64,000 nt of DNA from Fibrobacter sp. (GTDB lineage Bacteria > Fibrobacterota > Fibrobacteria > Fibrobacterales > Fibrobacteraceae). How positions within the stretch are numbered: the stretch's first letter is position 1; each line of letters begins with the position of its first letter. The translations under genes were made by a program, and so were the position numbers. Shown in pieces: positions 51,265 through 60,478 of the stretch. The DNA lies in the NCBI GenBank assembly GCA_024399035.1, contig JAKSID010000006.1, positions 1 through 64,000 on the forward strand. The letters are read 5' to 3'. Under the pieces are notes generated by a model. That model was given only the letters and a program-made list of their open reading frames with translations, ran no database searches and had not been told where the DNA came from.

Positions 51265-52554
51265 TTACAATCCGAATGCGGCGGGGAAGCCGCTGTACCA
51301 TCTGCCATTTGATTTGTCATAGGCTTCAAATCCGCCTACGGCGACGAAGCCCCAGTAGACCCAGGACATATTCCAGTACTCTGCAGCTTCAATAGTCTTC
51401 TTTGCCCAAAGTGCTTTCTTTGCTTCGGAAGGGCCGTCTCCACCACATCTGTCGTCAGGACCGCCGGAAACGCCGAATTCGCCAACGTTCATAGGAATGA
51501 AGCCACCGTTGATGTCGGGGTACAATTTCATGGCTGTTTTGACGTAGTTCTTCATGTCTTCAGATGCAGTGTTTGCGTAGGCAGCGTCACCAACGCATGC
51601 CGTGCTATGTCCCTGATGGGAGTATTCATAGGGGTCGTAGTAGTGGCCGGAATAGATGATGTTGCCATCCTTGGGCAGTTCAAGAACATCAAGTGCGCTA
51701 AACTTCGCATACTGATAAGATTCAAACATAATTGTCTTATTGGGGTCAACACTGCGGATTGCGTTGTAACCTGTCGTTAAGACTTCGTTTAGGTCCCTTG
51801 GCTGTGACATGGTAGGTTCATTCAGGACATCCCAGACAAGCATCGTATCCGGGAATTCCTTGAATGCCGTAGCAACTTCGGTCCAAATTGCAGCGAAATG
51901 TTCCTTTTCTGCCTCGTAGAGTGCAGGGAACTTGTTGCGGTTGGTGGCGAAGAAACTGATTTCGTAGTACCAGTGGAAGCTGACGATGACAGCGAGACCC
52001 ATGTCAATTGCCAGTTTAACATCTTCCTTGACACCAGCCAAACGATCTGGGTTGACCTTGTGGGTGACAGGGTCGGAATTGTGCTGCCAGCGGACAGGAA
52101 TACGGACTGAGTTGAATCCGGCATCCTTCAGGAACTTGAAATATTCGTCCTTGATTGCATTGCCCCATCCGCCGTCGAGGTAGTCGTCGCAGCCGTAGTT
52201 GTACTGCACTGCGGGGATATTGTTGTCGTACTTGGCATCATAAGAGGGGAGGAACATCGGGTACTCGATGCCATTCGCCTTGTAGATAACAGTGTCACTG
52301 CTTTTTCTGTCAGGGTCATATTGCAGGGTGCCACAGTTCCAGTAGGAATGGGAGTCCCAGGCGTTTCCAAGGTTGATGCCTTTGCCCAGACGCTTGTTCA
52401 TGGCGCGACCCAAAGAATAGTCTACGGGAACAACAACGTGGGCTGCTGTGGCTTGCTTTTCTTCTTCTTCTGCCGGGGCGTGAGTTGAACTGCTGCTGTC
52501 GCAGGCAACCATGGCGAGGCCGAGGGTGAGTACAAAGGGGATCAGTCGTTTCAT
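51265..52554 (-). CDS. GH5 endoglucanase-like lipoprotein
   Basis: A 429-residue lipoprotein (signal peptide and lipobox AMVAC, Cys18) with a short acidic linker, then a glycoside hydrolase family 5 (beta/alpha)8 domain (about 48-425). The acid/base Glu246 in WDVLNEP and the nucleophile Glu359 in MNVGEFG are present, together with GKGINLGNAWD, NSVRIPVRWQ and VSFHWYY. These fit an endo-beta-1,4-glucanase, with mannanase an alternative. A Cys-rich insertion (CGTLQYDPDRKS...; YGCDDYLDGGWG) is notable. GAGGG precedes the ATG. It diverges from the outer-membrane operon. Confidence 0.9.
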   Translation of the reverse strand: MKRLIPFVLTLGLAMVACDSSSSTHAPAEEEEKQATAAHVVVPVDYSLGRAMNKRLGKGINLGNAWDSHSYWNCGTLQYDPDRKSSDTVIYKANGIEYPMFLPSYDAKYDNNIPAVQYNYGCDDYLDGGWGNAIKDEYFKFLKDAGFNSVRIPVRWQHNSDPVTHKVNPDRLAGVKEDVKLAIDMGLAVIVSFHWYYEISFFATNRNKFPALYEAEKEHFAAIWTEVATAFKEFPDTMLVWDVLNEPTMSQPRDLNEVLTTGYNAIRSVDPNKTIMFESYQYAKFSALDVLELPKDGNIIYSGHYYDPYEYSHQGHSTACVGDAAYANTASEDMKNYVKTAMKLYPDINGGFIPMNVGEFGVSGGPDDRCGGDGPSEAKKALWAKKTIEAAEYWNMSWVYWGFVAVGGFEAYDKSNGRWYSGFPAAFGL

Positions 52555-52788
52555 TTTGCCCTCAAAGGTAAAATTGTTCTTTACATAAAACTAAACATTT
52601 TCAATCTTAAGGAATACAACTATTCAAAAATAATGTGTTTACTACTGAAAACGCGAAAAAACAGCCAAAAATACAAAAAAAGTGTTGTTTAACCCACTTT
52701 GTGTACGCTTTTTGATTTTTCGCTTTTCCCACCCCTAAAAAAACAAATTATATTGTAGCCTATCCGAATTTGGAGATTTTTAGGCATT

Positions 52789-53532
52789 ATGAAAGTAAAT
52801 CCGCATAAAGCAAGCTGGTTGTGCGCCCTCGGCGTACTTCTTTTAGCGTCGTTCTCTTTTGCTGGTTATGGATTCAGCGATTATCGTGATCGTGACCAGT
52901 CCCGTTTTGTAACCAAACAGGCTAAGCCCTTCCGTCCCGACAAGGACGTGGTGTCCGTGGTCATGCGTGAAGCAATCCCACGTGGCGGTGGATACGTCTA
53001 CCAGTATCCTCGTGAAAACCCCGAACCGGTTCTCACCGACAAGTATGCTATGGAAGGCGCTCTTTCCATGGAAATTGAACTTATTGCCAGCGACTATTCC
53101 GGTGTGGCTATTTGTATCGCCGGTTCCGTCGACCTGGAACCGTACTACGAAGAAGGCGTCGTTGAATTCTGGATCAAGGGCGAAAAGGGTGGCGAAAATG
53201 CCCTGTTCGTGCTTGTGGACGACGGTGTTAAGACCGGTGGCGAATCCATGCAGGTTAAGCTCCGTTCCAAGAGCCTCGGCGAAATCACTACCGAATGGAA
53301 GCGTTTCAGCATTCCTCTGAAGCTCTTCGGCAGAACCGGTGTTTACTGGGATGCAAAGAACACTCGTGAAGTGATGCTCCCCTTCAGCTGGACCAACTTC
53401 AAGGGCTTCCGTATCGAAGTCCGTAAGGATGAAAACGAATCCTTCAAGGTCTGGATGGATGATATTGTCGTGAAGAGACAGGGCAAGGCTTACGAAGGCC
53501 CGTCCAACTACCCGTTCCGCAACGAGATTTAA
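52789..53532 (+). CDS. Secreted carbohydrate-binding-like protein, operon gene 1
   Basis: A 247-residue exported protein with signal peptide (about 1-25, ending SFA). The mature part is a single beta-rich domain with ALSMEIELIASDYSGVAICIAG, GVVEFWIKGEKGGENALFVLVDDG, WKRFSIPLKLF and FKGFRIEV..DENESFKVWMDDIVVKR, the strand pattern of CBM11/CIA30-like jelly rolls, so I infer glycan binding. First gene of a six-gene operon with gaps of only 10-16 bp; the next four genes encode outer-membrane barrels and a lipoprotein. Confidence 0.65.
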   Translation: MKVNPHKASWLCALGVLLLASFSFAGYGFSDYRDRDQSRFVTKQAKPFRPDKDVVSVVMREAIPRGGGYVYQYPRENPEPVLTDKYAMEGALSMEIELIASDYSGVAICIAGSVDLEPYYEEGVVEFWIKGEKGGENALFVLVDDGVKTGGESMQVKLRSKSLGEITTEWKRFSIPLKLFGRTGVYWDAKNTREVMLPFSWTNFKGFRIEVRKDENESFKVWMDDIVVKRQGKAYEGPSNYPFRNEI

Positions 53533-53547
53533 GAGGAATAGGATTAT

Positions 53548-56049
53548 ATGCGCAAATTACCGTTTATTGCAACAACCCTGCTTTGTTCCTCTCTAGCATT
53601 GGCTCAAGAGGACGCAATTCAGGAAGATTATTCTACTGAATCTGCTGTAGAAACCCCCGCCGAAGAAGCTGCTCCTGCCGAAGAAGCGGCTCCTGCTGAA
53701 GAAGCCGCTTCCGTCGAGGAATCTACTGAAGTCGCCGAAGCTCCTGCCGAAGAAGCTCCGGCTGCAGCCGAACCGGCACCCGCAGAAGAAGCTCCCAAGA
53801 AGGAACTTGCAAGTACCGCTACCGCAAAGGGACCGGCACCTGTGGTCGCCGCACCTAAGACTCTCGCACCCGAAGCTCAGATCGCCGCTGTCGAAGAAAA
53901 TGCGGATGCACTTTCTGAAAACATGGAATCTACCCTGCTCGGTAAGGACGATCTGCCGTTGGCAGTCTCCGGTTACATGGCTTTCCGTCTCAAGAACTTT
54001 GACTACTCCAAGGGTAGCCCCTGGTCTAAGACCGATGCGGCTCGTACGCCGGTAGATGCAGTCCTCAACATGAACATTGTAGCAATGCCAAATAGCTACA
54101 TGACTTTGTGGACAAACATCTCTTTCCCGTTTGACCTGAGTGGTTTCTATACAAACTATCTGTCTGAAAAGCCCAGCGATGCTAAGACTTACGACGAACG
54201 CGTGCTGTTCGACCACTCCACCGATTTCTACTCCGTTTCTATTAACGAAGAAATGAATATGGGCGTGGATATCCGTGCTGGCGTGTTCGGTGCATACGTT
54301 ACCGCCGGTGGTGTTATCTGGGCAAATTCTTCTCCGCTTACCATGTGGGAACGTGAAACCAATCCTCGTTTCGCATGGCAGTACGAACTGTTCGAAGACG
54401 AAAAGACTGTAAGTACTTACTATAAGGAAAAGGTCTTTAAGCCGGTTAAGGAAGGTGGTCGTGCATTCTGGACCAACCGTTCTTTCGGTGGCGTCTTTGC
54501 TAGCGTCTATCAGCTGCCTTTCGACTTGAAGGCTCAGTTCCTTCTGTCCCAGCCTGCTGACGCAGACATCGGTACCCGTGACGGTCTCCGTATGTACGGT
54601 GGCCAGCCTGGCGAAATGGAAATGTCCGGTACTTACGATTTCCGCGGTTCCATCTACCACGGCCGTATCGCTAAGGAAAAGATTGCCGACAACATGACCG
54701 TCGGTGTCAACTACATGGGCGTGGTCTTCGATAACGAAATCGTTAACGAAGGCGAATTCAGCGAACTGTGGGCTAAGTATTCCGAATCCGGTGAGCCGAC
54801 AATCCTGAACACTCACGTTGCTTCTCTTGACGTCAAGGGTAACATTACCCCGAAGCTGTACCTTATGGCTGATTTGGCATTGAGCCTTACGGACTCTCTG
54901 AAATTCTTCCGCACTAAGGATGCTGCAAACTATGTTGAATCTGACGTCACCACGGGTTATTTGCCCGATGCCTACGAACGTTCGATCAATACCCCGCAGG
55001 TTGGCTTCTACCTGAAGGCCCAGAGTAAGTATATCGAAGGCTGGCCCATGACTGTTGAAGCCATCTTCCTGCCTAAGGAATTCTACTCTCCCTATTCTAT
55101 CTCCAACCCCTCTCGTTTCACCAGCTGGCGCAAGGATGAATCCTACCTCAACGGTGGTTCCCTGCGTTACACTCCCAATATGGCTGGCTTGAACTTCAAG
55201 TTGGAACCCACCTTCAACCGCGGTTACTTCGATATCCAGTATGGTCAGCACCGTCAGATCGAAGAGGGCCAGGACATGGTTTACTTCAACTACCGTCTTA
55301 ACGGCCGTAGCATGTGGGAAGGCACTAACTCTTGGACCAAGCATAAGCCGCTCTTTGTTGCTGACTCTGGTAACGCTGGTGGCGCTGGTTACATTGCTCG
55401 TGCAGGTGTTCAGCAGACTACTGAACTGGGTGTTAAGCAGTACCGTCAGCAGGGCGGCCTTTACGGTGGCACCTGGGAACTGTGGGAAGGCTTTGTTGCC
55501 TACGACAATGCAGAACAGATTGTTAACGGTGAAGTCCCCTCTAGCACCAAGTGGTTCTCTTACCTCTCCTTCATGGGCGGTTATGATATTGGTGGCTGGT
55601 TCAATACCGACCGTACCATCATGATGACTGGTTACGCCGCTCTCTCTGGTGTTTCCAAGAGCTTTGCTCCTATCGCTATCAACGAATCCACGTTTGATAT
55701 GATCCTTTGGAGCTTCTATGGTCATTTCGAACCTTCTGTGGCTGTGACCCCGACATTCCATATGGTCGGTGTTCTTGGCTTGGAATCCTTCCGTTCTCAA
55801 TACGGTTACACCAAGACCGAAGCAACGTCGGCTCCTCAGACCGCTGGCGATCCCTATACCATGTTCTACTACAAGAAAACTCCGATCAATTACCTGGAAA
55901 CCGCAATCGGTATCGGCTTTGACTGGGATTTCTCTGACCGCGTTGGTCTCCATGCTCGTTACAAGTACATGACCCATTCCGACGAAACGGTCTCTGTAAA
56001 CGATTGGCATTCTCACTACATTGCCGCCGAAGTTAAGGCTTGGTTCTAA
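53548..56049 (+). CDS. Predicted outer-membrane beta-barrel protein, operon gene 2
   Basis: An 833-residue exported protein. Signal peptide (to Ala19), then a roughly 85-residue low-complexity Glu/Ala/Pro segment (repeated PAEEA) that may span the periplasm, then a long region of alternating strands (LPLAVSGYMAFRLKNFDY; YMTLWTNISFPFDLSGF; FDMILWSFYGHFEPSVAVTPTFHMVGVLGLESF) ending in an aromatic terminus (HYIAAEVKAWF). This is typical of large porin-like barrels of 20 or more strands. Family not recognised. It shares the general layout of the next two genes but has little obvious sequence similarity to them. Confidence 0.65.
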   Translation: MRKLPFIATTLLCSSLALAQEDAIQEDYSTESAVETPAEEAAPAEEAAPAEEAASVEESTEVAEAPAEEAPAAAEPAPAEEAPKKELASTATAKGPAPVVAAPKTLAPEAQIAAVEENADALSENMESTLLGKDDLPLAVSGYMAFRLKNFDYSKGSPWSKTDAARTPVDAVLNMNIVAMPNSYMTLWTNISFPFDLSGFYTNYLSEKPSDAKTYDERVLFDHSTDFYSVSINEEMNMGVDIRAGVFGAYVTAGGVIWANSSPLTMWERETNPRFAWQYELFEDEKTVSTYYKEKVFKPVKEGGRAFWTNRSFGGVFASVYQLPFDLKAQFLLSQPADADIGTRDGLRMYGGQPGEMEMSGTYDFRGSIYHGRIAKEKIADNMTVGVNYMGVVFDNEIVNEGEFSELWAKYSESGEPTILNTHVASLDVKGNITPKLYLMADLALSLTDSLKFFRTKDAANYVESDVTTGYLPDAYERSINTPQVGFYLKAQSKYIEGWPMTVEAIFLPKEFYSPYSISNPSRFTSWRKDESYLNGGSLRYTPNMAGLNFKLEPTFNRGYFDIQYGQHRQIEEGQDMVYFNYRLNGRSMWEGTNSWTKHKPLFVADSGNAGGAGYIARAGVQQTTELGVKQYRQQGGLYGGTWELWEGFVAYDNAEQIVNGEVPSSTKWFSYLSFMGGYDIGGWFNTDRTIMMTGYAALSGVSKSFAPIAINESTFDMILWSFYGHFEPSVAVTPTFHMVGVLGLESFRSQYGYTKTEATSAPQTAGDPYTMFYYKKTPINYLETAIGIGFDWDFSDRVGLHARYKYMTHSDETVSVNDWHSHYIAAEVKAWF

Positions 56050-56064
56050 TAGGGGGTGCAGAAT

Positions 56065-58281
56065 ATGAAAAAGACTATGAATATGAAAAAGACTTTAGCT
56101 GCCGTTCTGGTCACCTCCATTGCAGCCTCTGCAAGCGTGGCTCAGAATCAGGAACTGATTGAAAGCAAAGTTGATTCCGTCAACGCTAAGCGTGGTCTGG
56201 AAATCACCGGAAGCATCCGTGCAGTCGCTCAGTCTTCTACCTTGAAGGATGATAAGGACTTCAACGGCTTGAACACTATGCCCAAGGTTGAAAAGGACGA
56301 ATTTGTTACGGGAGACCTTGCATTTGGTTTCCGTCCTTACGAAAACGTCCGTGCAAATGCCGTTCTTCGTCTGGAAGCTGGTATGCAGGAATACTTCGCT
56401 GCTGCAGCAAAGAGCGTTTCCGTTCCTTGGATCAACGTCGAAGGCAATATCGGTAATTCCTTCTACTGGGTCGTCGGTGACTTCCGTCAGGAATACTCTC
56501 CGCTGACTTTGTTCGTTCCGGGCATTGACATCATGTACGAACCGCAGATTTTTGCTCGTAAGCGTTATATGGCCCAGAAGGAACAGTTCCTCGAAGGTAA
56601 CCAGCGTAACCTTCAGGGTGCAAACATCCAGTTCCGTAAGGACCTGAACCCGGTTCTCGGTCAGGTTCGTGCCGAAGCAATCTTTGCACGCTTGAACCGT
56701 ACCGCAGTCTTGGACCTCAGCGGTGCCGAAGGCAATATCCTTCCGAACGAGGAAGTCTGGGGCGCTTCTCAGGCTTCTAACACCGATAAGTGGTTGGTTG
56801 CTGGTAACATCGAATTGCTGCCTTTCAATAAGGCCGCATACTTCGGCGTCACTCCGATGTATGTATTCGATAACGAAGACTCCTATTCCTACGTCTATCG
56901 TCATCAGGATGGTGCAGCAACTGCAGATTACGAACTGCAGGATATTAACCCCTACGAACTGAATCCTCAGAATACGATGGTTGTCAGTGCCCGTGCTGGT
57001 GCTGATTTTACATCCATTCTCGGCAACAATAACCTGATCTTGGATGGTACTGCTGAATTCGCAATGTCTATGGATAAGGCCTACAAGGTCGATACCCTGG
57101 CAGAAAAGACATATGAGTTCACGGAACAGGACTTGAATGGCATGGCCTTGTTGGTCAACCTGAATGCCGGTTACAAGACCGACAAGTGGGGTGTCAAGGT
57201 TGCTGTTGATGCAGTCTACAATGACAGCAACTGGTTCAACAACTTGGCTCAGTCTCCTTCCTTCTTTGCTCAGCGTGTCCTGAACTCTGATCGCGATGGA
57301 AACACTGTTAAGTATTCAGTAAACTCTCCGCTTTACTCCTCTTTCGATGCTCTCTATAATTTCAACCCGAAGTTCTCTCCTGTAGCAAGATCTTTGGGAA
57401 CAAATGATGACGCATTCAGAGACGGTCAGAGCAACAGCTACAACATTGCAAACTACAACAAGAATTCCTGGACTTCCAACGTTTACACCCGCAATCAGTT
57501 GGCTCTCCTCGAAACTCTCTCCGACCCGGCTTTGCAGATGAGCTTGCCTAACGGCTTGGCTACCTCTAACCGTGCTGGTGCTCGTGCAACTTTGACCGCT
57601 AACTACGGCGAAGCTGTGGAATTCCAAGGTATGTTCAGCATGTTCCAGCAGGTATCCCCGGTGACCACCCAGGTTCTGATCTCTGGCAACAAGACCTCTC
57701 TTACTTATAAGGCAGCCTCCTATCTTGAATACGGCGCCGGTGCTAAGGTTGACGTGTTCAAGCTCCTCGGCTTCTCCAGGCCGCTGGAAGTCTCTGGCTC
57801 CTATAAGCATTCTGAACGAACCCTCGATACTGATAACTGGACTGCAGCTGGCCTCGTTGATGAATCCACCTCTCTTAAGAGCGACTTCATCAATGCTGGA
57901 CTCTATGTTCAGTACTTGCCTCGCTTGGGCGTAAATCTCGGCTTCCAGATGATCAATTCCGAAATGACCGAACTGAACCAGTTGAACGCCTACGGTGTTG
58001 GTTACAAGAACCCGAAAATCAAGAGCTCTCAGATGCAGTGGATGGTCGGCCTCGACTACAATATTGCTAAGACCGCTTGGTTGGCTGTTAACTTCGGTAT
58101 GATTTCCGTTTCTAACGACTACAACACTACCAAGTCTCTGGCTGCCGATGGTTCTTCTGCTGACTACTCCGGTGCAGTGAACTTGCCGGATTATATTTCT
58201 AGTACGGATGGTCTGACAGGAACTTTCACGTATGAGTTCTCGCAGATGGTTCTTGAAGCTTCCATTAACGTGGAATTTTAA
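56065..58281 (+). CDS. Predicted outer-membrane beta-barrel protein, operon gene 3
   Basis: A 738-residue exported barrel-like protein: signal peptide to about Ala26 (TSIAASASVA), a short coiled segment (LIESKVDSVNAKRGLEITGSIRA), then strands to the C-terminal FSQMVLEASINVEF. It is paralogous to the next gene: SPLTLFVPGIDIMYEPQIFARKRY corresponds to TPYTLYTPQQQLLQEPEIFAQKRV, and LPNGLATSNRAGARATL to LPYGIATPDRKGVKASL. AGGGGG lies 8 bp upstream of ATG 56065, which I prefer to a start three codons earlier. Confidence 0.65.
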   Translation: MKKTMNMKKTLAAVLVTSIAASASVAQNQELIESKVDSVNAKRGLEITGSIRAVAQSSTLKDDKDFNGLNTMPKVEKDEFVTGDLAFGFRPYENVRANAVLRLEAGMQEYFAAAAKSVSVPWINVEGNIGNSFYWVVGDFRQEYSPLTLFVPGIDIMYEPQIFARKRYMAQKEQFLEGNQRNLQGANIQFRKDLNPVLGQVRAEAIFARLNRTAVLDLSGAEGNILPNEEVWGASQASNTDKWLVAGNIELLPFNKAAYFGVTPMYVFDNEDSYSYVYRHQDGAATADYELQDINPYELNPQNTMVVSARAGADFTSILGNNNLILDGTAEFAMSMDKAYKVDTLAEKTYEFTEQDLNGMALLVNLNAGYKTDKWGVKVAVDAVYNDSNWFNNLAQSPSFFAQRVLNSDRDGNTVKYSVNSPLYSSFDALYNFNPKFSPVARSLGTNDDAFRDGQSNSYNIANYNKNSWTSNVYTRNQLALLETLSDPALQMSLPNGLATSNRAGARATLTANYGEAVEFQGMFSMFQQVSPVTTQVLISGNKTSLTYKAASYLEYGAGAKVDVFKLLGFSRPLEVSGSYKHSERTLDTDNWTAAGLVDESTSLKSDFINAGLYVQYLPRLGVNLGFQMINSEMTELNQLNAYGVGYKNPKIKSSQMQWMVGLDYNIAKTAWLAVNFGMISVSNDYNTTKSLAADGSSADYSGAVNLPDYISSTDGLTGTFTYEFSQMVLEASINVEF

Positions 58282-58296
58282 TGGGAGGAAGCGAAT

Positions 58297-60468
58297 ATGA
58301 TGTTCAATAAGAAAATTTCCGCTTTCGGTCTTACTTCTGCAATCTTGTTCTCCGCTACCGCAGCTATGGCTGAAGGTGAAAGCGTCGAAACCCAGCAGAA
58401 GACCCTTTTGCAAAAGTTGGATTCCCTGAACGCCGCTGTTCTGGGCCTCCGTATCAATGGTTCTGCTAAGGCCGGTGTCTTGACCTCTATGGCTAGCTCC
58501 GATCAGTTCAAGGCTGAATCCCCGACTCAGGAAAGCCAGGCATTTACCGATGCTAACTTGATCTTTACCGCTCGCCCCAGTTCTGAAACCGAAGTGCATT
58601 TGGAAATGCGCCTTCACAAGGATTGGCAGAGTGGCTTTGATGAAAACAACAACCCGATGATTGGCCACTGGTTCTCCTATGATGGCAAGATTCTGAACAA
58701 GCATGTTGATTTCAACTTGGGCTACATGAAGGTCGGCTTTACTCCGTACACCTTGTACACCCCGCAACAGCAGTTGCTGCAGGAACCCGAGATCTTCGCT
58801 CAGAAGCGTGTCGAAGCTTTGGCCCAGCGCAACCTGGATACCACAACCGCTCGCTTGATGCAGGGCTTGAATGTGGATTACCATAGCGGTAAGCTTGGTC
58901 CTCTTTCCGATATCCATGCTCAGGCAACTGGCGCTCGTATGCGTAACACCGCCAAGAAGGTTGACCAGGTGTTCTTTGACTTCGACTACGCTGACCGTTA
59001 TTTCTACGGTTTGCGTGGAGGCGTTGAACTCTTCGGTGCAAGCCTCGGTGTGAACTATACCGATGTGTTTGATCGCCATAAGGGTGCTAGAGCCCGCATG
59101 ACTACCCTTGATTCTGTAATTCATTACGAAGACAACTCTGTGCTGTCTGCAGAATTGAACTTTGATTCCAAGAAGGTTCTTCCCAGTCTTCCGCTTCAGT
59201 TCGGTTTGAATGGCGAATTCGCTATGTCCAACTGGTCCGCTGATGGGGATCGAATGGTGCAGGTCCCTGATACTGCCTATAATGTGCAGTATGTGTTCAT
59301 CTACAAGGATCCTAAGAACAATAAGGATAAAGACTCTGTTCTTACCGTGGTGTCCAAGGTTACCACCAAGGATGCAATTCAGAATGAGTCTGAAGGCGAA
59401 GCTAGTGGAACTTCCTTCTACGTAGAACCTTATGTTAACCTTGAATTCGCTGGATTCCAGGTTGATGCCAAGGTTATGTATCTCCAGAACGGAGAAGATT
59501 TCTGGTCTGAAATGGCTTCTTCTCCGGTTTATGAAGGCAACGGTGTTGTCCTGAACTCCAATGCTTTGTACAATAGCGATGCCTATTCCAATCTGGTTGA
59601 CAACTTCGGTATGTCCAGTCTGGAAAACATGTACTTCACTGTGTACAACTCCAATCCTTTGAGTGCTGGAAACATCATGTCTTCCTTGGCTGGTGCCGGT
59701 ACAAATACGTTGGACAATACTGATGAAGGCGATCCCCAGTATTTCTATTCCCGCTTGTACAACAACTACAAGAACGCACACTTCTATCGCAACGGTTACA
59801 ATGCCGAAGTCTTGAAGCGTAGGGAAATTTCTGAAGCTCTGACCAACATGGATCCTTCTGTCAGCATGGAATTGCCTTATGGCATTGCTACTCCTGACCG
59901 TAAGGGTGTTAAGGCTAGCCTCAATGTCCGCTGGAACGACGCTCTTGAAGTTAACGCAGTTGTCGCTGCTCTTAGCGAAAACGCTGCAACCAAGCATGAC
60001 GCTTCTGGCGCTATCGTTGCCGGCGAAACCGAAGCTAACAGCTACCTCCGCTATGGCGTAGGCCTTGGCCTTGATGTTGGCCGATTCCTCGCAGGCCTCG
60101 TCGATATTGGTGCTAAGCTCCAGTTGTCCTATGATCATTCCGAAGAAGATGCTTACCTGGAACGTTCTATGAACCGCTTGATGGGTGGCCTTTCTGTGAA
60201 CCTCTTTAGCAGGGTTGATATTCTTGTGGGTTATCAGACTTCTTCTAAGGAATTTGGCAAGCCGCTCGTCGTCGGAACTAATGCCATTACCAAGACCGAA
60301 GAAACCTTGCTCTTGGCTGGTCCCCGCGTAAAGATTGCTCCTAATTCCTTCGTGTCTGTTCAGGGCGGTATGTTGAATGACAAGGTTTCTTTCACAACGG
60401 CCGGTGCTGCGGACGAACTCTCTATCGGTAAGATTGTTCTTACTGCCGATGTAACGGTAAACTTCTAA
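58297..60468 (+). CDS. Predicted outer-membrane beta-barrel protein, operon gene 4
   Basis: A 723-residue exported barrel-like protein: signal peptide (to about Ala25), then a KLDSLNAAVLGLRINGSAKAG segment like that of the preceding paralogue, and alternating strands to the C-terminal aromatic VLTADVTVNF. Conserved between the two are an EPEIFAQKR/EPQIFARKR block near residue 165 and a terminal domain starting LPYGIATPDRKGV. The pair probably arose by tandem duplication. The GGAGG ribosome site upstream of the ATG is strong. Confidence 0.65.
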   Translation: MMFNKKISAFGLTSAILFSATAAMAEGESVETQQKTLLQKLDSLNAAVLGLRINGSAKAGVLTSMASSDQFKAESPTQESQAFTDANLIFTARPSSETEVHLEMRLHKDWQSGFDENNNPMIGHWFSYDGKILNKHVDFNLGYMKVGFTPYTLYTPQQQLLQEPEIFAQKRVEALAQRNLDTTTARLMQGLNVDYHSGKLGPLSDIHAQATGARMRNTAKKVDQVFFDFDYADRYFYGLRGGVELFGASLGVNYTDVFDRHKGARARMTTLDSVIHYEDNSVLSAELNFDSKKVLPSLPLQFGLNGEFAMSNWSADGDRMVQVPDTAYNVQYVFIYKDPKNNKDKDSVLTVVSKVTTKDAIQNESEGEASGTSFYVEPYVNLEFAGFQVDAKVMYLQNGEDFWSEMASSPVYEGNGVVLNSNALYNSDAYSNLVDNFGMSSLENMYFTVYNSNPLSAGNIMSSLAGAGTNTLDNTDEGDPQYFYSRLYNNYKNAHFYRNGYNAEVLKRREISEALTNMDPSVSMELPYGIATPDRKGVKASLNVRWNDALEVNAVVAALSENAATKHDASGAIVAGETEANSYLRYGVGLGLDVGRFLAGLVDIGAKLQLSYDHSEEDAYLERSMNRLMGGLSVNLFSRVDILVGYQTSSKEFGKPLVVGTNAITKTEETLLLAGPRVKIAPNSFVSVQGGMLNDKVSFTTAGAADELSIGKIVLTADVTVNF

Positions 60469-60478
60469 GAGGTGCACC

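Noticed and set aside
53593-56016. An 807-codon open frame on the minus strand opposite the first barrel gene
   Set aside because: Mirror of the sense codon usage; no start context and no recognisable domain.
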